Source of the DNA: Aurantimicrobium photophilum | GTDB lineage: Bacteria; Actinomycetota; Actinomycetes; Actinomycetales; Microbacteriaceae | Length of the DNA stretch: 64,000 bases | Assembly (NCBI RefSeq): GCF_003194085.1 | Contig: NZ_CP023994.1 | Span: 1,178,001 to 1,242,000, forward strand | Direction: 5' to 3' | In this document: positions 52,183 through 61,570 of the stretch, piece by piece | Numbering within the stretch: the first letter of the stretch is position 1 | Layout of the letters: each line of letters begins with the position of its first letter | Program-made: the position numbers and the translations under genes | Notes under the pieces: generated by a model | Seen by the model: the letters and a program-made list of their open reading frames with translations, nothing else | Database searches by the model: none | Told to the model about the DNA's origin: nothing

Positions 52183-53679
52183 TTAGTTCTGGGGGAAGCC
52201 CAAGTTGATGCCACCGTGGCTGGGGTCAAGCCAGCGACTGGTGATGGCCTTGCCGCGGGTGAAGAAGTGAACGCCTTCAGCACCGTGAGCCTTGGTGTCA
52301 CCGAACAGTGAGTTCTTCCAACCACCGAAGGAGTAGTACGCCACGGGGACAGGAATGGGCACGTTGATACCGATCATGCCGACCTCGATCTCGTTCTGGA
52401 AGCGACGAGCTGCACCACCATCGTTGGTGAAGATTGCGGTTCCGTTACCGAAAGCACCGTTGTTGATGAGCTCAACACCCTCGTCGTAACTCTTCACGCG
52501 AACGATAGAGAGTACGGGTCCAAAGATTTCCTCGGTATAGACCTTGGAAGTAGTGGGCACGTTGTCGATGAGAGTGGGGCCAAGCCAGAAACCGTCGGCT
52601 GCGCCATCGAATTCCTGCTCGCGTCCATCCACGACAACCTTTGCGCCGTCTTCCTTGGCAATGTCGATGTAGGAGGCAACTTTGTCGCGGTGAACCTTGG
52701 TAACCAAGGGACCCATGTCGCAATTACGACGACCGTCACCGGTGGTCAACTTGCCCATGCGCTCGACAACCTTCTCAATGAGGGCGTCAGCGACGGGCTC
52801 AACAGCAACAACCACGGAGATTGCCATGCAACGCTCACCTGCAGAACCGAAGCCTGCGTTGATGGCGGAATCAGCAACCAAGTCGAGGTCAGCGTCGGGA
52901 AGAACCAGCATGTGGTTCTTAGCTCCTCCGAGTGCCTGAACGCGCTTGCCGTTCTTGGCACCGGTTTCGTAGACATACTTCGCAATAGGAGTGGAACCCA
53001 CAAACGAGATGGCCTGAACGTCCGGGTGCTCGAGGAGCCCGTCCACGGATTCCTTGTCACCATTCAGGACGTTGAAGACACCGTCAGGAAGACCAGCTTC
53101 CTTCAGGAGTTTGGCAATCCAGATTGCTGCTGTGGGGTCCTTTTCAGATGGCTTGAGCACCACAGTGTTTCCTGCCGCGATGGCCACGGGGAAGAACCAC
53201 ATGGGAACCATGGCGGGGAAGTTGAACGGAGAGATAACTCCGACAACGCCGAGAGGCTGTCGAGTGGAGTACACGTCAACACCAGTGGAGGCATTCTCGG
53301 AATACTCACCCTTGAGCATTTGGTTCAAACCGCAGGCAAATTCAACAACTTCCTGGCCTCGGGTGATTTCACCCATGGCGTCAGAGAGAACCTTGCCGTG
53401 CTCGGAGGTAATGATCTCGGCAAGTTCACCCTTGCGCTCATTGAGCAGCTCACGGAACTTGAAGATGATCTGCTGACGCTTTGCCAGAGAGGCATCGCGC
53501 CATGCGGGGAAAGCAGCCTTCGCGGAAGCAATAGCTTCCAAAATTTCTGCCTGGTTAGCGAGTGCAACGTGCTTTGTTTCGACACCTAGGGCTGGGTCAA
53601 AAACAGGAGCGGTGCGACCGGATGTGGAGGGGCGCTCTGCCCCATCAATCCAGTGTGGAACAACGGGGAGTTGTGACAT
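52183..53679 (-). CDS. mmsA: CoA-acylating methylmalonate-semialdehyde dehydrogenase
   Basis: A 498-aa aldehyde dehydrogenase giving propionyl-CoA or acetyl-CoA in valine and inositol breakdown. Seen: SPFNFPAMVPMWFFP, FVGSTPIAKYVYETGAKNGKRVQALGGAKNH, and the catalytic cysteine in GSAGERCMAISVVVAV; the CoA-dependent subgroup lacks the usual general-base Glu. The ATG ending at 53679 is preferred. Valine or myo-inositol context genes are absent here. Confidence 0.9.
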   Translation of the reverse strand: MSQLPVVPHWIDGAERPSTSGRTAPVFDPALGVETKHVALANQAEILEAIASAKAAFPAWRDASLAKRQQIIFKFRELLNERKGELAEIITSEHGKVLSDAMGEITRGQEVVEFACGLNQMLKGEYSENASTGVDVYSTRQPLGVVGVISPFNFPAMVPMWFFPVAIAAGNTVVLKPSEKDPTAAIWIAKLLKEAGLPDGVFNVLNGDKESVDGLLEHPDVQAISFVGSTPIAKYVYETGAKNGKRVQALGGAKNHMLVLPDADLDLVADSAINAGFGSAGERCMAISVVVAVEPVADALIEKVVERMGKLTTGDGRRNCDMGPLVTKVHRDKVASYIDIAKEDGAKVVVDGREQEFDGAADGFWLGPTLIDNVPTTSKVYTEEIFGPVLSIVRVKSYDEGVELINNGAFGNGTAIFTNDGGAARRFQNEIEVGMIGINVPIPVPVAYYSFGGWKNSLFGDTKAHGAEGVHFFTRGKAITSRWLDPSHGGINLGFPQN

Positions 53680-53758
53680 GAATATCAATTCCTTCTGTGC
53701 TCCATCACTCTAACCGTGGGAGCAGGGATTTGTCAGTACCTGCTGACACACTAAAGGT

Positions 53759-54991
53759 ATGGATTCAGCTCTCTTTCTTCTGCTCGGATTAATCGCAGGC
53801 ATCATTGCCGGTATCTCTATTGGCTGGGCATTGCGCTCACGCAAAGGATTGCCAACGGATGCAGGCGACCTCGCTGTGCGCGCTGCCACCGCCGAGGCGC
53901 GCATCTCAGGTAAAGATGAGCAAATTTCCAGTCTTGAGCGCATGATTGCTGAACTTCGTGAGACCAATGACCGTCGCGTTGCAGAAGACGTCGAGCGAGC
54001 CAAAGAAGAGCACAAGGTTCTTGAGGCGCTCGCTCCTGTCAAAGAGACCCTGCAGGCCATGCAGACCAAGGTCAACGACCTGGAAAACCAGCGCCAAGAA
54101 CAATATGGCCAGATTGCTCAGCAACTGACGGAGTCTCGCCAGTTCGGTGAAGAACTTCGCGCAACTACTCAGTCTTTAGCTTCAGCTCTCAGCTCAAACA
54201 GCGTCCGTGGCACCTGGGGTGAAGCTCAGCTTCGCCGACTCGTTGAAGTTGCTGGCCTCACTGCCCACGTTGACTTTGACACTCAAACCACCATGAAGAC
54301 CGATGGTGGGACCATCCGTCCCGACATGGTGATTAATCTGCCCGGCGGAAAGACCATCGTCATCGACGCCAAGGTTCCGTTCAACTCCTACCTCGAGGCA
54401 AGTCAGATCCCGATCACCGCAACCGGCGAAGAAGCTGCCCGTCGCAAGAGCTTGATGGATCAGCACGTCAAGGCAGTGCGCTCTCACGTGGATGCGCTGA
54501 GCTCGAAGAGCTACTGGAGCGGTTTCGACTTCAGCCCCGAATTCGTCCTTGCATTCATTCCGAGTGAATCCCTCCTGGCCTCAGCTCTGGAAGCAGACCC
54601 CACTCTGCTGGACTACGCCTTCGGTAAGCGCGTAGCTCTAGCTTCCCCCGTGAACCTGTGGGCAGTGCTCAAGACCGTCTCCTACACCTGGCAGCAGCAG
54701 GTCGTTACCGATGAAGCAAAGAAGCTCTTTGATTTGGGTATTGAGCTCTACTCACGCCTAAGCACCATGACCAAGCACACCGAAGACCTTCGTAAAGCAA
54801 TTGAGAACACCGTGAAGCACTACAACGGCTTCATCTCTTCGCTGGAGACTCGTGTCCTCTCGACTGCTCGTAAGTTCCCCGGCATTGACCCCACCAAGAT
54901 CCTGCCTGAGGGCATTGAGGTGCACGATGCTCCTAAGCCGATCACCTCTGATGAGTTGATCGACCCCGACAATAAGGGTCTCCCCAGCTAA
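53759..54991 (+). CDS. rmuC: RmuC-family DNA recombination protein
   Basis: A 410-aa protein. Residues 1-22 are a membrane anchor (ALFLLLGLIAGIIAGISIGWAL); residues about 35-125 form a coiled coil; the C-terminal domain has a nuclease-like core, GTWGEAQLRRLVEVAGL and VIDAKVPFNSYLEA, as in RmuC. The role is limiting recombination at repeats. The MFS carrier follows 15 bases downstream, so they are probably co-transcribed. Confidence 0.88.
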   Translation: MDSALFLLLGLIAGIIAGISIGWALRSRKGLPTDAGDLAVRAATAEARISGKDEQISSLERMIAELRETNDRRVAEDVERAKEEHKVLEALAPVKETLQAMQTKVNDLENQRQEQYGQIAQQLTESRQFGEELRATTQSLASALSSNSVRGTWGEAQLRRLVEVAGLTAHVDFDTQTTMKTDGGTIRPDMVINLPGGKTIVIDAKVPFNSYLEASQIPITATGEEAARRKSLMDQHVKAVRSHVDALSSKSYWSGFDFSPEFVLAFIPSESLLASALEADPTLLDYAFGKRVALASPVNLWAVLKTVSYTWQQQVVTDEAKKLFDLGIELYSRLSTMTKHTEDLRKAIENTVKHYNGFISSLETRVLSTARKFPGIDPTKILPEGIEVHDAPKPITSDELIDPDNKGLPS

Positions 54992-55006
54992 TGACATGAT
55001 GGGAAC

Positions 55007-56242
55007 GTGAGTTCCCCATCAGCTAACGCGCCCCGAGCATTATTCGCCGGGCGCGTTTTAGCGTTTGCGGGTATCGCACTGGTGGCGTTCAGTATGCGGG
55101 CAGCTGTGGCAGGTTTGTCACCACTGATTCCGATTATTGGCCAGACCTACGAACTCAACACAGCAGCTATCGCCCTGTTGGGATCTATCGCCCCTCTGAG
55201 CTTTGCGGCCGGTGGAGTCTTTACTCCTCGCATTGAGAAGCGCATCGGCCTGGAGCGCACACTGATTTTGGCTTTAATTCTCATGATCCTGGGGCACGTC
55301 ATTCGTGCTGCCTCCGTGAATTGGCAGACCCTCGCTGTGGGAACTCTGTCTGCTCTGGTGGGCATGGGGTTTGCCAACGTGGCCATGCCGCCGGTGGTGC
55401 GCAAATACTTCCCTGACCGGGTCAGCATGATGACTTCGGTCTATATGTCGATCATGTCGATCAGTGCCTTCTTGCCTGCGCTAGTGGCTGTTCCCGTGGC
55501 TGATGCCATTGGCTGGCGTGGATCTCTACTCCAGTGGGCAGTTATTGCCACCATTGCGCTGATCCCCTGGATCCTGGAATACCGTTCTCACCGCAAAGAC
55601 TCGTCGTTCGATGCGCCAGAAGAGTCCCCACAGGTGCGGAAGATTCATCCCTGGCGCTCCCCCACAGCGTGGGCAGTGGGAACTGTCCTCGCTGTTTCTT
55701 CCATCACCGGCTATGCCATGTATGCATGGATGCCGGTCATTCTCATTGATATTGCCGGGGTGACCCCAGTACAAAGTGGTGCTCTTCTAGCCCTCTTTGC
55801 CGGCATTGGCCTGCCCTTGGCATTTGTGACCCCGGGCTTAGCAAAGCGGATGGGAAAGCACGTGCACTGGCTTGTTACTGTCGGCAGTGCTTTCTTTGTT
55901 GTGGGATATCTGGGCTTACTGCTCTCCCCCACGCATGGAACGTGGATCTGGGTTGCCATTGTGGGAACAGGATGTTTGGAATTCCCGCTGGCGCTCGTCT
56001 TGGTCAACCTGCGCACAGGTAGCGTGCGCAGCTCCATGGCATTGAGTGGGTTTGCTCAGATCGTGGCGTATTTATGCGCTGCCATGGCACCGCCACTCAT
56101 GGGCTTGCTCTACAGCAGCACCAACGACTGGACAGTGGTTCTGACAACACTCATGATCGTCTCTGTTGCAGCAAATATTCCTGCTGCCCTGATTCTGCGT
56201 CGAAACCGAATGGTTGACGCAGAACTCAAGTTGGCTACTTAA
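55007..56242 (+). CDS. MFS transporter (CynX/NimT-like)
   Basis: A 411-aa permease with about 12 helices. GIALVAFSMRAAVAGLSPLIPIIGQTYELNTAAIALLGSIAPLSFAAGG is characteristic of the CynX/NimT group (cyanate, 2-nitroimidazole and related). The GTG start follows the rmuC stop by 15 bases. Stop codon is shared in a TTAA with glpX. Substrate unknown. Confidence 0.8.
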   Translation: MSSPSANAPRALFAGRVLAFAGIALVAFSMRAAVAGLSPLIPIIGQTYELNTAAIALLGSIAPLSFAAGGVFTPRIEKRIGLERTLILALILMILGHVIRAASVNWQTLAVGTLSALVGMGFANVAMPPVVRKYFPDRVSMMTSVYMSIMSISAFLPALVAVPVADAIGWRGSLLQWAVIATIALIPWILEYRSHRKDSSFDAPEESPQVRKIHPWRSPTAWAVGTVLAVSSITGYAMYAWMPVILIDIAGVTPVQSGALLALFAGIGLPLAFVTPGLAKRMGKHVHWLVTVGSAFFVVGYLGLLLSPTHGTWIWVAIVGTGCLEFPLALVLVNLRTGSVRSSMALSGFAQIVAYLCAAMAPPLMGLLYSSTNDWTVVLTTLMIVSVAANIPAALILRRNRMVDAELKLAT

Positions 56243-57231
56243 GACTCGAGCCAGCGGTCAGCGCGGTAGTCCGCCTGAACTCGGCGGATGGTTCCGGAAC
56301 GACCTCGCAAAATGATGCTGTCGGTGCGGATGATCGGACCCTTGCGGCGAACACCTTCGACAAGACCACCATCGGTCACACCAGTTGCGACGAAGAAGGT
56401 GTTGTCACTGGTGACGAGGGTGTCCTGGTCATAGACGTAGTCAAACTTGAGGCCTGCGTCAAGACCCTTCTGCTTTTCCTCGTCATCCTTAGGGGCAAGA
56501 ACAGTCTGAATCATGCCCCCTAGTGCCTTGATGGCACAGGCAGTTACGACACCTTCAGGGCTGCCACCGATTCCTACACACATGTCGATGCGCGATTCAT
56601 AGCGGGCAGCGTTGATGCCACCAGCGACGTCACCGTCGAGAAGAAGCCTGGTTCCCGCTCCAGCGTCACGGATTTCCTGAATCAATCCTTCGTGACGGGG
56701 ACGGTCAAGAACAGCAACACGGATATCTCCGACATCCTTGCCCATGGCCTTGGCCAAAGCACGAATGTTCTCGCCAATGGGCTTACGAATGTCAACAACA
56801 CCAATACCCGCAGGGCCGGTCACAATCTTGTTCATGTAGAAGACAGAGGAGGCATCCAACATGGTGCCGCGGTCAGAAACGGCAATGACCGAGACCGCAT
56901 TCTGACGGCCGGCGGCCGTCAGGCTGGTGCCGTCGATGGGGTCTACCGCAATGTCGCAGGCAGGACCACGACCATTACCCACGTGCTCACCATTGAAGAG
57001 CATGGGAGCTTCGTCCTTCTCGCCCTCACCGATGACGATGACACCGTCAAAGTTCACGGTGGCGAGGAAAGCGCGCATGGCGTCGACTGCAGCCTTGTCA
57101 GCTGCATTCTTGTCGCCATGGCCGATGAAGGGCACTGCGCGGATAGCGGCAGCCTCGGTAGCTCGCACCAGCTCCATACCAAGGTTGCGATCAGGGTGAA
57201 GGTTCAGGATTCCGGTGTTTGTCGTAGTCAC
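56239..57231 (-). CDS. glpX: Fructose-1,6-bisphosphatase class II
   Basis: A 330-aa lithium-sensitive FBPase of gluconeogenesis. Seen: GHGDKNAADKAAVDAMR, IGEGEKDEAPMLFNGE, VDPIDGTSLTA (metal-binding) and GIGGSPEGVVTACAIKALGG. The GTG start has TAGGCT (complement of 57238-57243) 6 bases upstream, a leaderless case. It diverges from fbaA, so two adjacent gluconeogenic steps are back to back. Confidence 0.94.
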   Translation of the reverse strand: MTTTNTGILNLHPDRNLGMELVRATEAAAIRAVPFIGHGDKNAADKAAVDAMRAFLATVNFDGVIVIGEGEKDEAPMLFNGEHVGNGRGPACDIAVDPIDGTSLTAAGRQNAVSVIAVSDRGTMLDASSVFYMNKIVTGPAGIGVVDIRKPIGENIRALAKAMGKDVGDIRVAVLDRPRHEGLIQEIRDAGAGTRLLLDGDVAGGINAARYESRIDMCVGIGGSPEGVVTACAIKALGGMIQTVLAPKDDEEKQKGLDAGLKFDYVYDQDTLVTSDNTFFVATGVTDGGLVEGVRRKGPIIRTDSIILRGRSGTIRRVQADYRADRWLES

Positions 57232-57334
57232 GCTCTCAGCCTAGGCGTCGACGCGCGTCACTCCCCAGTCGACGGGCGTAATACTCACGTATTCGTTTCG
57301 TTCATACCCGAATCACGCTCACTGGTGGGCTGGT

Positions 57335-57340
57335 TAGACT
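57335..57340 (+). promoter_or_regulatory. Probable -10 of fbaA
   Basis: TAGACT, about 50 bases before the fbaA ATG. A usable Shine-Dalgarno site (TAGGAGAT) lies nearer the start, so this gene, unlike many neighbours, has a leader. Confidence 0.4.
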
Positions 57341-57389
57341 AGAGGGGCGCTTTCCCGTTTCTATTCGCGCCACAAATCTAGGAGATGTC

Positions 57390-58415
57390 ATGCCCGTCGC
57401 AACCCCGGAACAGTATGCAGAAATGCTCGACAAGGCAAAAGCCAAGGGCTTTGCATACCCCGCGTTCAACGTTTCGAGCTCACAGACGCTCAACGCTGTT
57501 CTTCAGGGACTGACCGAGGCTGGTTCTGACGGCATCATCCAGGTCACTACTGGTGGTGCTGACTACTTCGCAGGTCACACCGTGAAGGCACGTGCAACCG
57601 GTGCACTCGCATTCGCGAAGTTCGCTCACGAAGTAGCAAAGAGCTACCCCATCACCGTGGCTCTCCACACCGACCACTGCCCCAAGAACGCTCTTGATGA
57701 CTTCGTTCTTCCTCTCATCGCAGCTAGCGAAGAAGAGGTCAAGGCTGGCCGTAACCCCATCTTCCAGTCACACATGTGGGACGGTTCCGCTGTTCCTCTG
57801 GCGGAGAACCTTGAGATCGCTCAGATGATGCTCGAGAAGACCAAGAACATCAACGCCATCCTCGAGGTCGAGATCGGTGTTGTCGGTGGCGAGGAAGACG
57901 GCGTCTCTCACGACATCAACGACAGCCTCTACACCACCATCGAAGACGGCATCAAGACCGTTGAGGCTCTGGGCCTGGGCGAAAACGGTCGCTACATGGC
58001 TGCGATGACCTTCGGTAACGTCCACGGCGTCTACAAGCCCGGTAACGTCAAGCTTCGCCCCGAACTCCTCAAGGAAATCCAGGAAGGCGTTGCGGCCAAG
58101 TTCGGCACCGCAGCTAAGCCTTTCGACCTCGTATTCCACGGTGGTTCTGGTTCAACTGACGCTGAGATTGCTGAAGCTGTTGCCAACGGTGTTATCAAGA
58201 TGAACGTTGACACCGACACCCAGTACGCCTTCACCCGCTCTGTTGCAGACACCATGTTCCGCAACTACGACGGTGTGCTCAAGGTTGATGGCGAAATGGG
58301 TAACAAGAAGATCTATGACCCCCGCGCATGGGGCAAGCTCGCTGAGACTGCCATGGCAGCTCGTGTTGGTCAGGCAACTCACCAGCTCGGCTCTGCTGGC
58401 CACTCCGGCAAGTAA
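57390..58415 (+). CDS. fbaA: Fructose-bisphosphate aldolase, class II
   Basis: A 341-aa zinc aldolase of glycolysis and gluconeogenesis. Seen: the zinc ligand ALHTDHCPKN, the second-site GVVGGEEDGVSH, GNVHGVYKPGNVKL and FHGGSGSTDAEIAEAV. TAGGAGATGTC precedes the ATG. Start is set by the typical MPVATPEQYAEML. Confidence 0.95.
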   Translation: MPVATPEQYAEMLDKAKAKGFAYPAFNVSSSQTLNAVLQGLTEAGSDGIIQVTTGGADYFAGHTVKARATGALAFAKFAHEVAKSYPITVALHTDHCPKNALDDFVLPLIAASEEEVKAGRNPIFQSHMWDGSAVPLAENLEIAQMMLEKTKNINAILEVEIGVVGGEEDGVSHDINDSLYTTIEDGIKTVEALGLGENGRYMAAMTFGNVHGVYKPGNVKLRPELLKEIQEGVAAKFGTAAKPFDLVFHGGSGSTDAEIAEAVANGVIKMNVDTDTQYAFTRSVADTMFRNYDGVLKVDGEMGNKKIYDPRAWGKLAETAMAARVGQATHQLGSAGHSGK

Positions 58416-58428
58416 GACGTTCATTTCC

Positions 58429-58980
58429 ATGGCAGAAACTCCTGAGAACACGCCTGCTTCCGAGACGGAAGATAAGGCTTCTCAGGTGACCCCTGCCGCA
58501 CAGGAAAAGAACGTCAAGAAAGACAAGAACGATTCGAAGCAGGCTCCGACTCCCCTCACACCAGAGGAGAAGAAGGAGCGGAGCCTTGCTTTCGATCGCA
58601 TGATCACCTGGGGTTTGATTTTTGTCGCGGTGTATTCGGTTTTCTCCGGCCTCGGCGACTACATCAACCCACGCAACTCGATGAACCTGCTCTATGACGA
58701 GCTCAACACCTTGAACCCCGCGTTCAACCTGGGCAACTTTGAGAACATCACCTTCGCCGTTCAAATGGGCTGGGTTGCCGTGACCATTCAGGCAGTTGTC
58801 TTGGCCATGGTGGTGTGGATTTCTCGTCAGCGCATGAAGGCAAAGAAGTTCGCCTGGTGGGTTCCAGTACTGGGTGCAGTGATTTCAAACGCATTGTCGA
58901 CAGCATGCATCTTTATTGCGCTGTTTTCAGACCCTGGCTTTCAAGAGGGAATCAATTCCCTCATCAACGCCGGAAAGTAA
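58429..58980 (+). CDS. Unknown membrane protein, possibly DUF6264
   Basis: A 183-aa protein. A charged low-complexity N-terminal third (ETEDKASQVTPAAQEKNVKKDKNDSK) precedes about three hydrophobic helices (MITWGLIFVAVYSVFSGLGDY; VAVTIQAVVLAMVVWI; GAVISNALSTACIFIALF). Start is the ATG at 58429, 13 bases after the fbaA stop, so it may be read from the same mRNA. Family name is a guess. Confidence 0.65.
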   Translation: MAETPENTPASETEDKASQVTPAAQEKNVKKDKNDSKQAPTPLTPEEKKERSLAFDRMITWGLIFVAVYSVFSGLGDYINPRNSMNLLYDELNTLNPAFNLGNFENITFAVQMGWVAVTIQAVVLAMVVWISRQRMKAKKFAWWVPVLGAVISNALSTACIFIALFSDPGFQEGINSLINAGK

Positions 58981-59006
58981 TTAAGAGCCGGCGCAGTTCG
59001 CTGGTT

Positions 59007-60023
59007 TTACTTTCCAGGGTAAACGATTGCTTTGAGCTGGCCTGCAGTCTTCCCTGCGTTGAGAGCATTTTCAACTTCGTTGAGCCCAAACCTGCCAGTG
59101 ACCAAGATGTCGAGATCAACCTTGCCGCTGGACACCATCTCAATGGCAGTAGGCCAGGTGTTGGTGTAGCGGAAGACACCACTGATCCAGATCTCGCGGT
59201 TCTGGATGAACGAAATAGGCAGGCTGTACTCATCGTGACCGCCGCCGACCAGGATCACTCGACCCGCAGGACGCACAGCCAAGATGCCACCCTGCACGGC
59301 AGCCGGAGCACCTGATGCATCGATGAACGCATCAACTTCTAGACCCGCAAGCTCGTCAACGCGAGGATCCAGTGCCTTGGTTGCACCGTGCTTGAGAGCG
59401 AACTCACGACGGTCTTCAGCAACATCGGTGATGATGACTTCAGCCGCACCGAGTGCGCGAGCAGTCTGCGCCACGATGACACCAATTGGACCTGCACCGG
59501 CAATAAGTACGCGGCTACCCTTGCCCACTTCAGCACGCTCACATGCCCAGATGCCCACCGAGAGAGGCTCCATCAGGGCAGCAGCTTCGAAGGAAACGCT
59601 TTCTGGGATCTCGAAGGCGAACTTGGACTGGATAGTGACGTATTCGCAGAAGGCACCATCGATGGGTGGAGTTGCATAGAACTCGATGTCTGGGCACAGG
59701 TTGTAACGACCTGCGTTGCACTGGAAGCAGTCACCACAGGGACGCTGAGGCTCTACTGCGACGCGCTGGCCAATACGAGCTGGGTCAACATCAGAACCAA
59801 CGGCAGTAATCACACCGGAAAGCTCGTGGCCCAAGATCAAAGGCTCCTCTACGACGTAGGGGCCAATCTTGCCGTGTGCGTAGTAGTGAACGTCACTTCC
59901 GCAGACGCCAACGGCTGCGACCTGAACGAGAACTTCATCCGCACGAACCTCAGGAACGTCGATCGTCTCAACAGCAATTTCGCCCTGCTTCTTCAGAAAC
60001 GATGCCTTCATCTGGGTAGTCAT
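59007..60023 (-). CDS. Sorbitol/xylitol dehydrogenase-like zinc enzyme
   Basis: A 338-aa medium-chain dehydrogenase. Seen: GVCGSDVHYYAHGKIGPYVVEEPLILGHELSG, with Cys and the HxxHE-like ligands, four structural-zinc Cys in CGDCFQCNAGRYNLC, and the NAD-binding GAGPIGVIVAQTARALGAAEVIITD. Together with the mannitol-type enzyme upstream it likely oxidises polyols to ketoses. Confidence 0.85.
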   Translation of the reverse strand: MTTQMKASFLKKQGEIAVETIDVPEVRADEVLVQVAAVGVCGSDVHYYAHGKIGPYVVEEPLILGHELSGVITAVGSDVDPARIGQRVAVEPQRPCGDCFQCNAGRYNLCPDIEFYATPPIDGAFCEYVTIQSKFAFEIPESVSFEAAALMEPLSVGIWACERAEVGKGSRVLIAGAGPIGVIVAQTARALGAAEVIITDVAEDRREFALKHGATKALDPRVDELAGLEVDAFIDASGAPAAVQGGILAVRPAGRVILVGGGHDEYSLPISFIQNREIWISGVFRYTNTWPTAIEMVSSGKVDLDILVTGRFGLNEVENALNAGKTAGQLKAIVYPGK

Positions 60024-60067
60024 GATGTTCTCTTACTTGTTGTGGGAAATGGTGTTGTCGTGCTGAA

Positions 60068-61540
60068 TCAGCGGGTGTAGCTGGAAACGGTTTCGTGAGC
60101 ACCGCGAGTGAACAAGGACTCGAGTGCCGCAAGATATGGAACGGTGAACTTCTCGTTCTCACTCAGATTTCCAAACAGCTGTTTGTTCTGAACGAATGCC
60201 AGGTGATTCTCTCGCTGCGAGAGCGCGATAGGAATGAGTTCATCTTTGAGGGGGTCAACCACATTGATAGGTTCACCCTGCTCGTCGACACCCTCGGCAT
60301 AACGAGCCCAACTGGCCACAATGGCAGCAGAGAGCGTGACATCTCCTCCGCGAGCGAGCTGATCGTGAATGACAGGAACTAGCCACTTGGGGATACGGTC
60401 TGAGGACTCAGCACACAAGCGAGCAAGAGTGTCACGAACCTCAGGGTTTGAGAAACGCTCAATGAGCATGTGCTTGTAAGCAGTGAGGTCAATGCCAGGA
60501 ACTGGGCGCAACGTAGGAGTTGCTTCCTTATCCATATAAGCCAGGAGGAAATTGGCGATTGCGGGATCTGCCAGGGCCTCGTGAGCAAAGCGGTAACCAG
60601 AGAGGTATCCAAAGTAGGTCAAACCCTGGTGGCTGGCGTTGAGAAGACGAAGTTTCATCAATTCATATGGCTCAACATCTTCCACGAGCTGGACGTCAGC
60701 ATCTTCGAAAGGTGGGCGACCGAGTGGGAAATCATCTTCAATAACCCACTGGAAGAACGGCTCGGCTACTACCGGCCATGAGTCATTGAGCCCAGTGAGT
60801 TCAGCAACTTCAGCGATATCTTCAGGAGCTGTTACCGGCGTAATGCGGTCAACCATCGAGTTGGGGAATGCGACATTCTGCTCAATCCACTCACCCAGCT
60901 CAGCGTCCTTGAGCTTGGCAAAGGCGGTGAACATTTCCTTGGCTACGTGCCCGTTGCCTTGGATGTTGTCACAGGAAAGCACAGTGAACGCAGGGATGCC
61001 ACGTTCACGGCGACGGCGCAGTGCTTCGGTCACAAAACCGAAAGCAGTGGAGGGAATTGCACCGTCCTTGAGATCGGCTGCAACGGCTGGTGTGGAGGCC
61101 ATAAATTCGCCGGTTACACGATCAAAGTTGTATCCACCCTCAGTGATGGTGAGCGAGACAATACGCGTCTCAGGGTCTGCCATCTTTTCGATAACCGCTT
61201 CGGGGTCATCAGGAGCAAACATGTATTCACGAATGGAGCCGATAACTGAAGGTTCACGCACACCATCTGGGTGCTTGAGAACCAAGGTGTAAAGGCAGTC
61301 CTGCTCAGCGAAGATATCGCGGAGCTTCTTGTCGCCTTCGAGAAGACCAACACCACAGATGCCCCAGTCCAGAGCTTTACCGTCGTTCATAAGGCGGTTC
61401 AGCGTCATGGCCATGTGTGAACGGTGGAAACCTCCCACACCAAAGTGAACGATTCCCGTCTTCACAGCATCTAGGTCATAGCTCGGGGTGGGAACCCCGG
61501 GCTTAATCCCTGAGAGGGTGCTCTTGTTGAGGGTAGTCAT
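60068..61540 (-). CDS. Mannitol dehydrogenase family protein
   Basis: A 490-aa long-chain polyol dehydrogenase. Seen: HFGVGGFHRSHMAMTLNRLM, KLRLLNASHQGLTYFGYL and the substrate lysine region MKLRLLN (conserved Lys-x-x-x-Asn-x-x-His). Converts mannitol or a related polyol to fructose with NAD. Same direction as the ABC transporter genes and the second dehydrogenase: a polyol uptake and oxidation operon. Confidence 0.9.
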   Translation of the reverse strand: MTTLNKSTLSGIKPGVPTPSYDLDAVKTGIVHFGVGGFHRSHMAMTLNRLMNDGKALDWGICGVGLLEGDKKLRDIFAEQDCLYTLVLKHPDGVREPSVIGSIREYMFAPDDPEAVIEKMADPETRIVSLTITEGGYNFDRVTGEFMASTPAVAADLKDGAIPSTAFGFVTEALRRRRERGIPAFTVLSCDNIQGNGHVAKEMFTAFAKLKDAELGEWIEQNVAFPNSMVDRITPVTAPEDIAEVAELTGLNDSWPVVAEPFFQWVIEDDFPLGRPPFEDADVQLVEDVEPYELMKLRLLNASHQGLTYFGYLSGYRFAHEALADPAIANFLLAYMDKEATPTLRPVPGIDLTAYKHMLIERFSNPEVRDTLARLCAESSDRIPKWLVPVIHDQLARGGDVTLSAAIVASWARYAEGVDEQGEPINVVDPLKDELIPIALSQRENHLAFVQNKQLFGNLSENEKFTVPYLAALESLFTRGAHETVSSYTR

Positions 61541-61570
61541 GATCTGTTTGTCTCTGTTTGTTTCTGAGAA

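Noticed and set aside
52690-53589. A 299-codon plus-strand frame within mmsA
   Set aside because: Antisense shadow of a well-conserved dehydrogenase; sequence is Asn/His-rich without domain features.
58985-59010. Terminator between the DUF6264-like gene and the polyol dehydrogenase
   Set aside because: The gccggcg/cgctggt pairing is short and imperfect; evidence insufficient.
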